Assembly (NCBI RefSeq): GCF_023898315.1
Contig: NC_064622.1
Coordinates: forward strand, 351,769,234 to 351,833,233
Length of the DNA: 64,000 nt
Direction of reading: 5' to 3'
DNA from: Schistocerca nitens
Lineage: Eukaryota > Arthropoda > Insecta > Orthoptera > Acrididae
Shown here: positions 22,301-32,589 of the stretch, in pieces
How the letters are laid out: each line of letters begins with the position of its first letter
Numbering within the stretch: position 1 is the stretch's first letter
Notes under the pieces: generated by a model
Told to the model about the DNA's origin: nothing
What the model saw: only the letters and a program-made list of their open reading frames with translations
The model's database searches: none
Translations under genes and position numbers: made by a program

Positions 22301-22349
22301 TAACACAAGACTGAAATGAATACATACCAGGGCAGTGCTGGATACTCAG

Positions 22350-22864
22350 CTAGTAGGCTATTAAAGCGGACAGCACAACGTCTAAAGTGATGTGCCTCAC
22401 TCCTCAGTTGCTCCAACTAAAAAATACATTACAAATCCACACCTAACAACGCTAATGCCAATGCGTTGTTTCACCAGCCCATTGGTCCAGTCATTAAGAA
22501 GCCAAGTGTTATATCGTCTATGTCAAGTCCTCTGGGGAATGGTCTACATGAAGATCATAGTTAGCTGACATTTTTATTGACTGCAGATGGATATTCACCA
22601 TCTGACCCATGCATGTACCAGGTGTACTGAATAACAAGCAGCCTCACCACAAAACTTCGCACTGTGGCCAGAACGTGACATATATCAGAATACACTTGGA
22701 CATTGTAGGACCTTCCGTAAATTCTTTGTCGCTCATAGTGGAGGATGTATCGTAAAACTATATGGTTAACATGAGGCCAACCACCAGAGAAACCATTATT
22801 TGTTCATTGTCATTTTCTACCTCCATATATAAGACGTTTCAACAGGAACAGTAAATGTTTTAGT
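22350..22864. other. No recognised feature
   Basis: Only short ORFs; nothing recognised. Confidence 0.35.
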
Positions 22865-23044
22865 AGACAGTAGCATTATAACTTATTCGAATAAAGCATT
22901 AGATACAAAATATAGACCTATCTAGTTTCTATTGATTACATAAAGTGCACATTTGCCTTCGAGGCACTTTCCATTTTTCTTGACAGCACCACGTATAGTT
23001 TTCATAAATCGGCTTAGCGTTCTTTTGTGAGTGCAATGCTATTC

Positions 23045-24806
23045 TGTCTCGAAATCTGGCAGAAAACCCAAAAAGATTCTGGTAGTACATAAAGCACACC
23101 AGTGGCAAGACGCAATCATAACCTTCACTGCGCGATAACAACGGTGAAGTCACTGATGACAGTGCTACTAAAGCAGAGTTATTAAACACGATTTTCCGAA
23201 ACTCCTTCACCAAAGAAGACGAAGTAAATATTCCTGAATTCCAGTCAAGAACAACCGCCAAGATGAGAAAACATAGAAGTAGATATCCTCGGAGTAACGA
23301 AGCAGCTTAAATCACTTAATAAAGGCAAGGCCTCCGGTCCAGATTGTATACCAGTCAGGTTCCTCTCAGAGTACGTTGATGCAATAGCTCCATATTTAAC
23401 AATTATACCAGTATACAACCACTCACTCACAGAAAGATCCGTACCTAAAGACTGGAAAACTGCTCATGTCACACCAATACCCAAAAAGGGAAGTAGGAGT
23501 AATCCGCTGAATTACAGGCCTATATCACTAACGTCGATTTGCAGTAGGGTTTTGGAACGTATACTGCATTCAAACATTATGAAGGACCTCGAAGAAAACG
23601 ATTTGTTGACACATAGTCAGCACGGTTTCAGAAAATATAGTTCTTGTGAAACACAACTAGCTCTTTATACTCATGAAGTAATAAGTGCTATCGACAGGGG
23701 ATGTCAAATTGATTCCATATTTTTAGATTTCCAGAAGGCTTTCGACACCGTTCCTCACAAGCGTCTTCTAACCAAACTGCGTGCCTATGGAGTATCACCT
23801 CAGTTGTGCGACTGGATTCGTGATTTCCAGTCAGAAAGGCCACAGTTCGTAGTAATAGACGGAAAGTCATAGAGTAAAAAGGAAGTAATATCCGGCGTTC
23901 CCCAAGGAAGTGTTATAGGCCCTCTGTTGTTCCTGATCTATATTAACGACATAGGAGACAATCTGAGTAGCCGTCTTAGATTGCTTGCAGATGATGCTGT
24001 CATTTACCATTTGTAAAGTCATCAGATGATCAAAACGACTTGCAAAATGATTTAGATAAGATATCTATATGGTGCGAAAAGTGTCAACTGACCCTGAATA
24101 AGCAAAAGTGTGAAGTTATTCACATGAGTACTAAAAGAAATCAGCTAAATTTCGATTACGCGATAAGTCACACAAATCTGAAGGCTGTAAACTCAATTAA
24201 ATACTTAGGGATTACAATTACAAATAACCTAAATTGGAACGATTACATAGACAATATTGTGAGTAGAATAAACCAAAGACTGCGATTCATTGGCAGGACA
24301 TTTAGGAGGTGCAACAGGTCTACTAAAGAGACTGCTTACACCACGCTTGTCCAGCCTATTCTCGAATACTGCTGTGCGGTGTGGGATCCGCATCAGGTGG
24401 GACTGACGGATGACATCGAAAAAGTACAAAGAAGGGCAGCTCGTTTTGTAGTATCTGGAAATAGGGGAGATAGTGTCAAAGACATGATACCTGAATTGGA
24501 GTGGTAATCATTAAAACAAAGGCGTTTTTCGTTGCCACGGGATCTTCTCAGGAAATTTCAATCACCAGTTTTCTCCTCCGATTGCGAAAACATTCTGTTG
24601 GCACCCACCTGCATAGGGAGAAATGATCATCACGATGAAATAAGAGAAATCAGGGCTCGCACAGAAAAATTTAAGTGCTCGTTTTTCCCGTGTGCCGTTT
24701 GAGAGTGGAACGGTAGAGAGTAAGCTTGAAGGTGGTTCATTGAACCCTCTGCCAGGCGCTTTATTGTGAATAGCAGAGTAATCACGTAGATGTAGATGTA
24801 GATTCA
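23045..24806 (+). mobile_element. CR1/L2-like LINE, 5'-truncated
   Basis: A plus-strand LINE tail ends in GTAGATGTAGATGTAGATT, a short-repeat 3' end as in CR1/L2 elements. It is bounded by ATTC (23041-23044 and about 24803-24806), and the uninterrupted homologous site at 25170 defines both ends. The encoded reverse transcriptase is broken (see next entry). Confidence 0.85.
23250..24790 (+). pseudogene. LINE reverse transcriptase, two breaks
   Basis: RT motifs in order are NYRPISLTS (about 23512), HGFRKYSSCETQLAL (about 23623), FLDFQKAFDTVPHKRLL (about 23720), SGVPQGSV (about 23893) and LADDAVIYHL (about 23985), the last holding the catalytic DD pair. Then come LNKQKCEVI, VNSIKYLGI and the C-terminal YTTLVQPILEYCCAVWDP region. 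An in-frame stop follows GKS at 23870-23872, and a frameshift near 24015 splits the rest into 24040-24507. The N-terminal half and the endonuclease are absent. The AFDTVPHKRLL-L type motif is typical of the CR1/Jockey group. Confidence 0.88.
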
Positions 24807-24879
24807 CGATGCGAACTACCAGTTCGTCTCATTTGTTTCTTTTCCCTTCTGGATGCTGTCTTTCAATTACCACAGGCAA

Positions 24880-24901
24880 AAAAAAAAAAAAAAAAAAAAA
24901 A
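24880..24901. repeat. Poly-A tract
   Basis: About 22 A residues at the junction between the two copies of the duplicated segment. Confidence 0.9.
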
Positions 24902-25233
24902 TGACGGTAGCACTGTAGATAATTCGAATTAAGCATTCCATACAAAATGTAGACCTATCTAGCTCTTATTGATGACAGAGCTACAGCTATTAGAATTTAA
25001 TACGGATAAATACGCACAGAAGATGTTAAACAAAAGCAGATGATTGTGTCGAAAGTTCATGATCATAAGGTCCACATTCGCCTTCAACGCACTTTCGATT
25101 TTTCTTGGCAGCACCACGTTTAGGTTTTGTTAAATCGACTTAGCGTTCTTTTGTGAGTGCAATGCTATTCACGATGCGAACTACCAGTTCGACTCATCTG
25201 TTTGCTTTTCCTTTCTAGATGCTGTCTTTCAAT

Positions 25234-25330
25234 TACCACAGGCAAAAATCAAAAGTGGTAACATCTAGGGACCTTGGTGGTGCCCACCAAGGTCCCTAGA
25301 TGTTACCACTTTTGATTTTTGCCTGTGGTA
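25234..25330. repeat. Perfect 97-nt inverted repeat (hairpin)
   Basis: The arms 25234-25280 and 25284-25330 are exact complements (47 bp) around the 3-nt spacer TGC. The outer left arm (ACCACAGGCAAAA) belongs to the duplicated segment that also occurs at about 24870. The right arm abuts a transposase relic. Confidence 0.95.
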
Positions 25331-26126
25331 CGTAACCAATTCTGCAGATAGATCTTCCAGGAATGTTACGTTTAGGTGATGTGTCACTTGACGACAAGAC
25401 TGTGCAAAGGCCCCGTCGTGCTGGTACTGCATACCATCCCCAAAGGAACCTTTTCCAATAATACTGGAAGCTCGTTATCAAGTAAGTCCAGAAACGTGGC
25501 CCTTAGAAAGATGCTGTAACAAAACAGGCTCAAGTAACTGAATGTCTGTCAGAGCACAACTCAGATTTATAAAAGAGAGTTATTGAAAATGAGTATACAG
25601 ACAGCCATTTAGGTATTCGTCGAACCACGGATGTAAATTACGAGTATTATTTATATCGTCACGAGTGAAAGTGGTTTATCAGTGAACGGTATTAGTGGAA
25701 TTACTCTGTGATTTTCAATTAGTCAAAGACAACATTCTAATCGTCTATCTTCAACTCCTTCTCGAGGGTGGTGAATTCAGTATGAATGACAAAGACAGAG
25801 GCCGTGCATGCGAAATGTCCGTCATATTCTTGTATGTGGGACACCGATACGTCTGGAATCTTGATTGAGCCTGCAGAAGAAGCAAGTTCTACCAACTAAA
25901 TAATACCTTCTACTTCGACCACAGTCTACTCATTTGCACTGCTGGGGACAGTTCCAGTCTCACGCACTTCTGTGAGAACATTACGAAACATTCTAGCATG
26001 TGACACTCTGCTCTTAGGATATCGCCTGTTATATTCCATACAAGCAGCAACTGCGTTTCTGTTACAAAACCGGTATACAAATATTATATCCACATACTCA
26101 GTATTCGTCAGTTCGTGCGGCATGCT
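25331..26126 (-). pseudogene. DUF4817-type IS630/Tc1 transposase relic
   Basis: The N-terminal part (26123-25926) reads LTNTEYVDIIFVYRFCNRNA, then EYNRRYPKSRVSHARMF and RETGTVPS. This fits the DUF4817 helix-turn-helix found at the start of one group of IS630-like transposases (EY-DMHF-YGFC-GNA). Further left, broken frames near 25400 carry a YQHDGA-like motif corresponding to the second catalytic Asp region, then LNVTF. Stops and frameshifts throughout make it inactive. Confidence 0.7.
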
Positions 26127-26469
26127 TAAACAGTACTATAATATTGAGCAGCAAAACAAATGATTATATAAACTGTAGCACAACTTCAAAACTGGAACTT
26201 CATAAACAAAAATTACAGTCGATATCTGAACCCATAGCAACTTGAGTACCAACACGTGAAACGAAAACTTATCTCTTTAACCAACTGTATCTCCGAAATC
26301 AATGAAAGCTGGAGGCCTGGTTACAGAATTTTTTATTCGAATTACTCTATACTGCCACTTCATATTTATTACTAAAGAACCTGCCTCTGAAGTCTATTTG
26401 TAATAACAGCTGAAGGCTGCTGTGAGGCGTGACTTCACGGCTTCGCGAATCAAGCAGTAAGATCTGCCA

Positions 26470-27255
26470 TTATTATTTTTTTATTTTGAGTCTCAGGTCT
26501 TCTGATCGGTTTGACGTGGCCCGCCACGAATTCCTGCCGTGTGGCAATCCCTTCATCTCAGAGTAATACTTGTACCCTGCACTTTCACTTATTTGTTGGA
26601 CGTATTCCAATTTATGTATTCAGGTCTTAGAATCTAAAGTCCCCTCTAGTGCCATGGAAATTATACTCTGATGTCTTAACAAATGTTCTATTATCCTGTC
26701 CAGTCTTCTTTTCAGTATTTTTCGTACCTTTCTTAGCTGATACTATGGAACCTCTTCGTTCAGTCAATGAAAAAAACACGTTTCAAATTCCATTTGAAAA
26801 TGGCCTGATTGTAAAGGCCTGAACCAGTAGTCGATTTAATAAAGTACCTATTAGCAAATGAAGCTGCTCTTTATTAATTGACTAAAGCTGCGGAATAACA
26901 GCACCCTCCGAACATGGAGAAACCGATAACCTCTTGACTCCTCAACCTACCAGTTCACTTATCAACATCCCTCTACAGCACCACATTTTAAACGCTTATA
27001 TTCTCTTCTTCTACGCCTTACTAACGTCCAACGCTATACTGGTAATGTACGTTCTTAAAAATGTCTTCCTCAAATTAACGACAATATTCAGTAGACTTAT
27101 TTTGGACAGGAATTACCTCTGCGCCTATGATAACTACTTTTTTTATGCCCTTCGTGCTTCGTCCATCACCTGCTATTTTGCTTCCAACGTAGCACAATTC
27201 CTTAACTTCGTATTCTTCGTGGCCACCAATTTAGATGTTAAGCTTACCGATATTT
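26470..27255 (-). pseudogene. RTE-like LINE 3' fragment
   Basis: The 3' end at the left (complement of the AGGTCTTCTGATCGGTTTGA region) matches the 3' end of the LINE at 35618, and the body resembles its post-RT region. No catalytic motif remains; the 107-codon plus ORF (26934-27257) is the antisense. Confidence 0.7.
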
Positions 27256-27263
27256 AATAGACA

Positions 27264-27443
27264 TAAAAAAATGTTCAAATGTGTGTGAACTCCTAAGGGA
27301 CCAAACCGCTAAGGTCATCGGTACCTAGTCTTACACACTACGTAAACTAACTAAGAACAACACACACATCCATGCCCGAGGGAGGACTCGAACCTCCGAC
27401 GGGGGGAGCCGCACGAACCGTGGCAAGACGCCTCAGATCGCGC
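27264..27443 (-). mobile_element. SINE family 2
   Basis: Minus copy with ATGTTCAAATGTGTGTGAA at the tail and GGAGGACTCGAACCTCC, whose complement holds box B. It is like the copies at 45101 and 9846. Confidence 0.85.
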
Positions 27444-27452
27444 AAGAGTCAA

Positions 27453-27511
27453 AACGAAACTTCCTGGCAGATTAAAACAGTACCAAAGTGAGACTCGAAC
27501 CTGAGACTTCC
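27453..27511 (-). mobile_element. Third tRNA-type SINE, fragment
   Basis: GAAACTTCCTGGCAGATTAA followed by GAGACTCGAACCTGAG, a box-B-like core on the minus strand. Only about 60 bp remain, and it abuts the family 2 SINE. Confidence 0.5.
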
Positions 27512-27519
27512 TGATACCT

Positions 27520-28440
27520 GATGAAGCAGTGAAAAGTTTCAGAGGCGCAACTGAACTGAATTGTATTAAATGACATGTATGTATCAGATGAAGAGAACAA
27601 CCGCTACCAGAGGCCAACACTTTATTTGATGGTGGTACGTCACTCTGTTATCCCACGAGGTTCCTGCTTCGAAAAAAAAGTACATACGTTCAGTACAGAG
27701 TGCAGTATGAGAATACTTGACGTTTTTTTTTACCACTACCGATTAAATAAATAAATGGAGAGCCTGTGTCTGACTGATATTGAAGATCAGCGACGTCGTT
27801 GTTTGGAGACTAATGAGTGATTCATTCTCAGCAAAACTTGCACAAAAATTACTACAAGGTACTTTAAATGACTGGTAATGTATCTCAGGGCCGGTCTGTT
27901 CTTTGCTGAAAGACAAAAAGACAAATGGATGTGATGTATGTGTTCGGTCGTTACGATTCGGCATCGACTTCGTTCTTCCAGCCGTCGAATATTCTAAAAA
28001 ATAATGAATGAATGCATATGCATGTCAAAATTCGAGGAAAGGGAAGTACTCTATAAATAACAACAGTAGAATCAGCCACAGATACTAGTTAGTATTTAAA
28101 GCAAGCGAAAAATACCTACACGGACAGACACTTACAGAATAACTAAACTCTCCAGCGCGGAAGACGGGAGAAAAGACAGGGGGGTGCTAGCGTTCAAACA
28201 ATAAAAATACAATTACATTTTTTTGTTTTAGCAAAGGAATATAGCCTGTCTTTGACTTTCTAGCAAGTCGAAATTACGGATCGCTGGTATCTTTCGTGGG
28301 ATATCTGCGTTTTATAGTAACGATGTAGACGAAATTTGTGTGTACGTAATTAAAGGGTGATGGAGAACAAACGTAGTAAAGCTAGGCTCTGCCCTTAATA
28401 TCAATAAGAAAAACGTGTATATATAAAGAGAATCTCAGTA
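27520..28440. other. No recognised feature
   Basis: Short ORFs only; nothing recognised. Confidence 0.35.
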
Positions 28441-28480
28441 GACATTTATGGCCCACATTTCTTGTTCTTGTAGCGTAGCC

Positions 28481-29437
28481 TTCACGGTGTCCTCTATTTT
28501 CATCTCGGGGGAGAAAAGGGTGGGGCGGCGGCACGAGGTGACAAAATCACATCTAGCGGGTGGCAAGCGTGACGCTGATGTGGACGCCCGCTGCGCTGTA
28601 TGCGGGAGACGCCCGCCCTTTTGGTGGCAGGCCCCCTTTCTCCGATTACTCAACCCGAGTACCCAGTGAGTACTCAGGCACCTCGCGACTTGCTCCTGGC
28701 GAAAGCTGCCTGCCTTAGATGTGATCACCAGTGGAAACCTGTGGCACGAATGTATCCATGGCGATGTGACACGTAATTTGAACGTGACGTATTTTGATCT
28801 CGTCAGTGGGATGTTCTTCAAACCCTTACGTGCAGTGACGTTTTCAAATGGTTCAAATGGCTCTGAGCACTATGGGACTTATGATTTGAGGTCATCAGTC
28901 CCCTAGAACTTAGAACTACTTAAACCTAACTAACCTAAGGACATCACACACATCCATGCCCGATGCAGGATTCGAACCTGCGACCGTAGCGGTCGTGCGG
29001 TTCCAGACTGAAGCGCCTAGAACCGCTCGGCCACTCCGGCCGGCAGTGACGTTTTGAGTGTGAGTTTTGTAACCTCCCTACCTGTGAAGGCAGTGGTATC
29101 CCGCCCCTCTCCTCCCCGCTCCCATGCAACTACTCTTGTGACAGAACGAAGTTTCAGCACCGAAATGTAGACGACAACTGGAAGATTGATCTATGCAGTT
29201 ATTTCAGCTGAATAGACGAAGGTCTTCAGACATCCTCTTACATACAACAGGCACCGTTAGTGAGTTAACATTACAATAAGTCTAGCATTCACGGTGTCCT
29301 GTATTTTCTTCTCGAGGGAGAAGAGAGTGGGGCGGCGGCATGAGGTGACGTGACGAAATTAAATCTAGCGGGTGGCAGGCGTGATGCTGATATGGACGCC
29401 CACTGGGCGGTGTGCGGTAGACGCCCCCCATAATAGT
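28481..29437. repeat. GC-rich direct repeat, about 150 bp, two copies
   Basis: 28481-28640 and 29287-29437 share TTCACGGTGTCCT, GTGGGGCGGCGGCA, ATCTAGCGGGTGGCA and GACGCCC blocks at roughly 80 percent identity by eye. The copies are about 650 bp apart and separated by a SINE. The origin is unknown; they could be LTR pieces. Confidence 0.8.
28845..29042 (-). mobile_element. SINE family 1
   Basis: Full-length minus copy with a 13-bp perfect target duplication GCAGTGACGTTTT (28832-28844 and 29043-29055). Confidence 0.95.
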
Positions 29438-29599
29438 GGCATAACTGTAGCTAGATCATACGAGAGTGTGCTGAAAAGTAAGTTCTTCGAATTTTTTAAG
29501 CGACAATCTTAGAGCCTTTTAAAGTGAAAATAACTTAATTAACGTTCTACACTTTTATACCTCATGTCTGCATATTTATTTCTCAACGTTGGCACAGCG

Positions 29600-29672
29600 G
29601 CCTATGGGTTGAGGATGACACGACGGCCGATCAGTACCGTTGGGCCTTCATGGCCTGTTCGGGAGGAGTTTA
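29600..29672 (+). mobile_element. 5S-type SINE tail fragment
   Basis: GAGGATGACACGACGGCCG and CCGTTGGGCCTTCATGGCC match the 3' portion of the SINE at 58026-58339. The 5S-like head is missing. Confidence 0.65.
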
Positions 29673-29700
29673 GTTTAGCCACCTTCGTGAAGAATACATA

Positions 29701-31119
29701 CACTCCTGGAAATTGAAATAACACCGTGAATTCATTGTCCCAGGAAGGGGAAACTTTATTGACACATTCCTGGGTTCAGATACATCACATGATCACACTG
29801 ACAGAACCACAGGCACATAGACACAGGCAACAGAGCATGCACAATGTCGGCACTAGTACAGTGTATATCCACCTTTCGCAGCAATGCAGGCTGCTATTCT
29901 CCCATGGAGACGATCGTAGAGATGCTGGATGTAGTCCTGTGGAACGGCTTGCCATGCCATTTCCACCTGGCGCCTCAGTTGGACCAGCGTTCGTGCTGGA
30001 CGTGCAGACCGCGTGAGACGACGCTTCATCCAGTCCCAAACATGCTCAATGGGGGACAGATCCGGAGATCTTGCTGGCCAGGGTAGTTGACTTACACCTT
30101 CTAGAGCACGTTGGGTGGCACGGGATACATGCGGACGTGCATTGTCCTGTTGGAACAGCAAGTTCCCTTGCCGGTCTAGGAATGGTAGAACGATGGGTTC
30201 GATGACGGTTTGGATGTACCGTGCACTATTCAGTGTCCCCTCGACGATCACCAGTGGTGTACGGCCAGTGTAGGAGATCGCTCCCCACACCATGATGCCG
30301 GGTGTTGGCCCTGTGTGCCTCGGTCGTATGCAGTCCTGATTGTGGCGCTCACCTGCACGGCGCCAAACACGCATACGACCATCATTGGCACCAAGGCAGA
30401 AGCGACTCTCATCGCTGAAGACGACACGTCTCCATTCGTCCCTCCATTCACGCCTGTCGCGACACCACTGGAGGCGGGCTGCACGATGTTGGGGCGTGAG
30501 CGGAAGACGGCCTAACGGTGTGCGGGACCGTAGCCCAGCTTCATGGAGACGGTTGCGAATGGTCCTCGCCGATACCCCAGGAGCAACAGTGTCCCTAATT
30601 TGCTGGGAAGTGGCGGTGCGGTCCCCTACGGCACTGCGTAGGATCCTACGGTCTTGGCGTGCATCCGTGCGTCGCTGCGGTCCGGTCCCAGGTCGACGGG
30701 CACGTGCACCTTCCGCCGACCACTGGCGACAACATCGATGTACTGTGGAGACCTCACGCCCCACGTGTTGAGCAATTCGGCGGTACGTCCACCCGGCCTC
30801 CCGCATGCCCACTATACGCCCTCGCTCAAAGTCCGTCAACTGCACATACGGTTCACGTCCACGCTGTCGCGGCATGCTACCAGTGTTAAAGACTGCGATG
30901 GAGCTCCGTATGCCACGGCAAACTGGCTGACACTGACGGCGGCGGTGCACAAATGCTGCGCAGCTAGCGCCATTCGACGGCCAACACCGCGGTTCCTGGT
31001 GTGTCCGCTGTGCCGTGCGTGTGATCATTGCTTGTACAGCCCTCTCGCAGTGTCCGGAGCAAGTATGGTGGGTCTGACAGACCGGTGTCAATGTGTTCTT
31101 TTTTCCATTTCCAGGAGTG
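29701..31119 (-). mobile_element. Tc1-like element, copy B (intact)
   Basis: This 1419-bp element has ends CACTCCTGGAAAT and TA duplications at 29699-29700 and 31120-31121. It encodes a full transposase in antisense and is nearly identical to copy A at 14282. It has both ends and an open gene, so it is potentially autonomous. Confidence 0.95.
29853..30875 (-). CDS. Tc1-like transposase, intact, 340 aa
   Basis: Cut-and-paste transposase of the IS630/Tc1/mariner group. The start chosen is the ATG at 30875 (MPRQRGREPYVQL). The frame is open upstream to 31157 but that lies outside the element, and copy A shares this start. Residues about 10-115 form paired helix-turn-helix regions (FERGRIVGMREAGWTYRRIA and VSARTIRNRL). 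An Arg/Pro-rich linker (RARRPGTGPQRRTD) sits between them. The catalytic core has FSDESRF, then QQDNARPH, then SPDLSPIEHVW. Only 32 residues separate the second Asp from the Glu, against 34 in typical Tc1 enzymes. The length matches the family (about 340 aa). It should act in the nucleus on the 13-bp-plus ends. Confidence 0.93.
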   Translation of the reverse strand: MPRQRGREPYVQLTDFERGRIVGMREAGWTYRRIAQHVGREVSTVHRCCRQWSAEGARARRPGTGPQRRTDARQDRRILRSAVGDRTATSQQIRDTVAPGVSARTIRNRLHEAGLRSRTPLGRLPLTPQHRAARLQWCRDRREWRDEWRRVVFSDESRFCLGANDGRMRVWRRAGERHNQDCIRPRHTGPTPGIMVWGAISYTGRTPLVIVEGTLNSARYIQTVIEPIVLPFLDRQGNLLFQQDNARPHVSRATQRALEGVSQLPWPARSPDLSPIEHVWDWMKRRLTRSARPARTLVQLRRQVEMAWQAVPQDYIQHLYDRLHGRIAACIAAKGGYTLY

Positions 31120-31121
31120 TA

Positions 31122-31490
31122 TCTCCCAACGAGAGACCAGTTTGTTGGCACCGTCACCGTACAATTTTTGAGTTTGTTGTCGGAGATACAACATCACCTC
31201 TATTTGCACCGCCTCATCACTGGCATAGAGAAGTCCTCGAAAGTGTTCTTTAAGATTTCCAAACAGATGAAAACTGTATGGGGCCAAGTCGGCACTGTAT
31301 GGAAGATGATCAGTGACAGTGAATCCAAGACGTCTGATTGTTATAGATGTCGCAGCAGCATTTGTCTTTGTCGGGCATCCTCATGTGAAGAAGAGGGTGC
31401 TCCATGTGTGGACGCCGAATTCAAAACTCGGTTACGCGCCGGCATACACTGACGAATCACACTAATCTGGTCGTTTCTCAAAATCCCTGA
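31122..31490 (-). pseudogene. Mariner transposase relic
   Basis: The minus frames of this stretch (for example upstream of 31287: PYSFHLFGNLKEHFRGL) match the mariner region after the third catalytic Asp (D-HLFG-LK--L-G--F). They are broken by stops and by the Tc1 insertion. Confidence 0.65.
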
Positions 31491-31494
31491 AAAA

Positions 31495-32585
31495 GCACGT
31501 TTTGTGGACCGCCGCTAGACATGAGAAGAGAGAGCGAGTTTCTGCAGGGTGACGACAGGGATGTAGGGGCCATGTCGACTCTAGCTCTAGCCAGCTGCGC
31601 TAGATATCTCGGTTGAGGATCCATGATGCGACCAGACCAATTGAGGTGGTCTTGCAGATTCTGGATTGGGTTTAAGTAGTGGAATTTGGTAGCAAGGGGA
31701 GTATGGTCAACACTTCTGGGGCTCTTCAAACCGTGCACGTGCAGTCACGCCTTCAATTGTCCTGGTGGTAGACGCACCAAGGAAAAAGAAACTGCTTGTA
31801 GGGGTGGACATGGTTCCCTAGGATAGATGCGTACTTGTGTCTGTCCATTGTGCCTTGGAGAATTACGAGATCACCCAAGAAATGCCCTACGGTCTGGACA
31901 CTACTGACGACTGTTGAAGCTGACTAACGTTTCACAGCGTGCACAACAACGGCTATCAGTCCGATGGAGCATAAAACGTGATTTATCTGAAATGGCCACC
32001 TAGTTGCGGACGCCTAGTTGCGGTAATGGCGTGCAAATTCCAGCCATCATAGCCGATGAACAGCAATCATCAAGGGCGCACGAACCACGCGCCTGCTGCG
32101 GGGGCTCATGTGCAGCGATGTTTGCTGATCAGTCATTGACAAGACACTGTTAGTATCCCCTTGGTTCATCTGCGTAGTAACTTGTTCAATAGTTGTATGT
32201 CCGTTCATCCGTAAACATCTCCGCAGCTGTTGTTCACCCCCGTCATCTACGTCCCGTGGTGCACCTTAGTTGCCTCGGCGCCGGCTTTGTGTTATACGAT
32301 TTTGCCATGCACGGTTTACTTTAATCAGGGCGGCAGGCGGACAGTTTCCAGACTTACCGGTTTCGAAAATGCTTGCACCTTTACCCCGAAAGCCAATGAG
32401 CATGCCATTTTCTACGACACATAAATCGCTCCGTTTCGGCACTGTGACAACGACTGCGCTGCTTTCCGCGTTCCCCCGACACACTTTATATACCCTCCAC
32501 GGCCAGTGCTGCCACTTGCCATTTGTGCGTGGTTATTGCACAAAAGCGGAGGTCACATTAGTAAGTGTAATTTTTCAGGTGCATC
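31495..32585 (-). pseudogene. Tc1-like relic, second family
   Basis: Colinear with the relic at 39019-40588. Shared blocks include TCTCGGTTGAGGATCCAT, GGATAGATGCGTACTTGT and CATAAAACGTGATTTA, all in the same minus orientation. The right end retains AGGTCACATTAG of that family's terminal repeat. It encodes no intact protein, and the left boundary with the mariner relic is approximate. Confidence 0.65.
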
Positions 32586-32589
32586 CACT

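Larger units (their letters stand above)
21212..22349 (+). mobile_element. Helitron-like non-autonomous repeat
   Basis: Dispersed repeat beginning near TCTATTATAAAATATATG, with the shared core CACTGTGGGTGGTAAGAACTA and ACCTATCAAAGGAG. It has a purine-rich middle and ends GGATACTCAGCTAG followed by T. A TC start and CTAG-T end fit Helitron termini, but the preceding host base is not A. No Rep-helicase is present. Partial copies occur at 58351-58640, 60060-60320 and 62818-62867. Confidence 0.4.
22868..25250. repeat. Duplicated segment; left copy holds the LINE
   Basis: Left copy: 22868-23044 plus 24803-24880. Right copy: about 24905-25245. Shared blocks include TAGACCTATCTAG, GGCAGCACCACG-like sequence, and TTAGCGTTCTTTTGTGAGTG. 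The left copy lacks about 85 bp present in the right. The right copy is continuous across the point where the left one holds the LINE. Confidence 0.85.
29461..31490 (-). mobile_element. Mariner relic split by Tc1 element
   Basis: It starts after TA (29459-29460) with CGAGAGTGTGCTGAAAAG, the same end as the MITE at 87. The interior continues at 31122 with ACGAGAGACCAGTTTGTTGG and a minus-strand transposase relic. A 5S-SINE-like fragment sits at about 29600-29672, and a Tc1 element occupies 29701-31119. The right terminal repeat is lost, apparently to the neighbouring Tc1-like relic. Confidence 0.75.

Noticed and set aside
21781..22306. Proline- and leucine-rich minus-strand proteins
   Set aside because: They are an artefact of the GGA/GAGA purine tract, with a SINE inside.
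31093..31157. Upstream extension of the Tc1 transposase frame to 434 aa
   Set aside because: The extra codons run through the terminal repeat and into the flanking mariner relic. The sister copy supports a start at the MPRQRG methionine.
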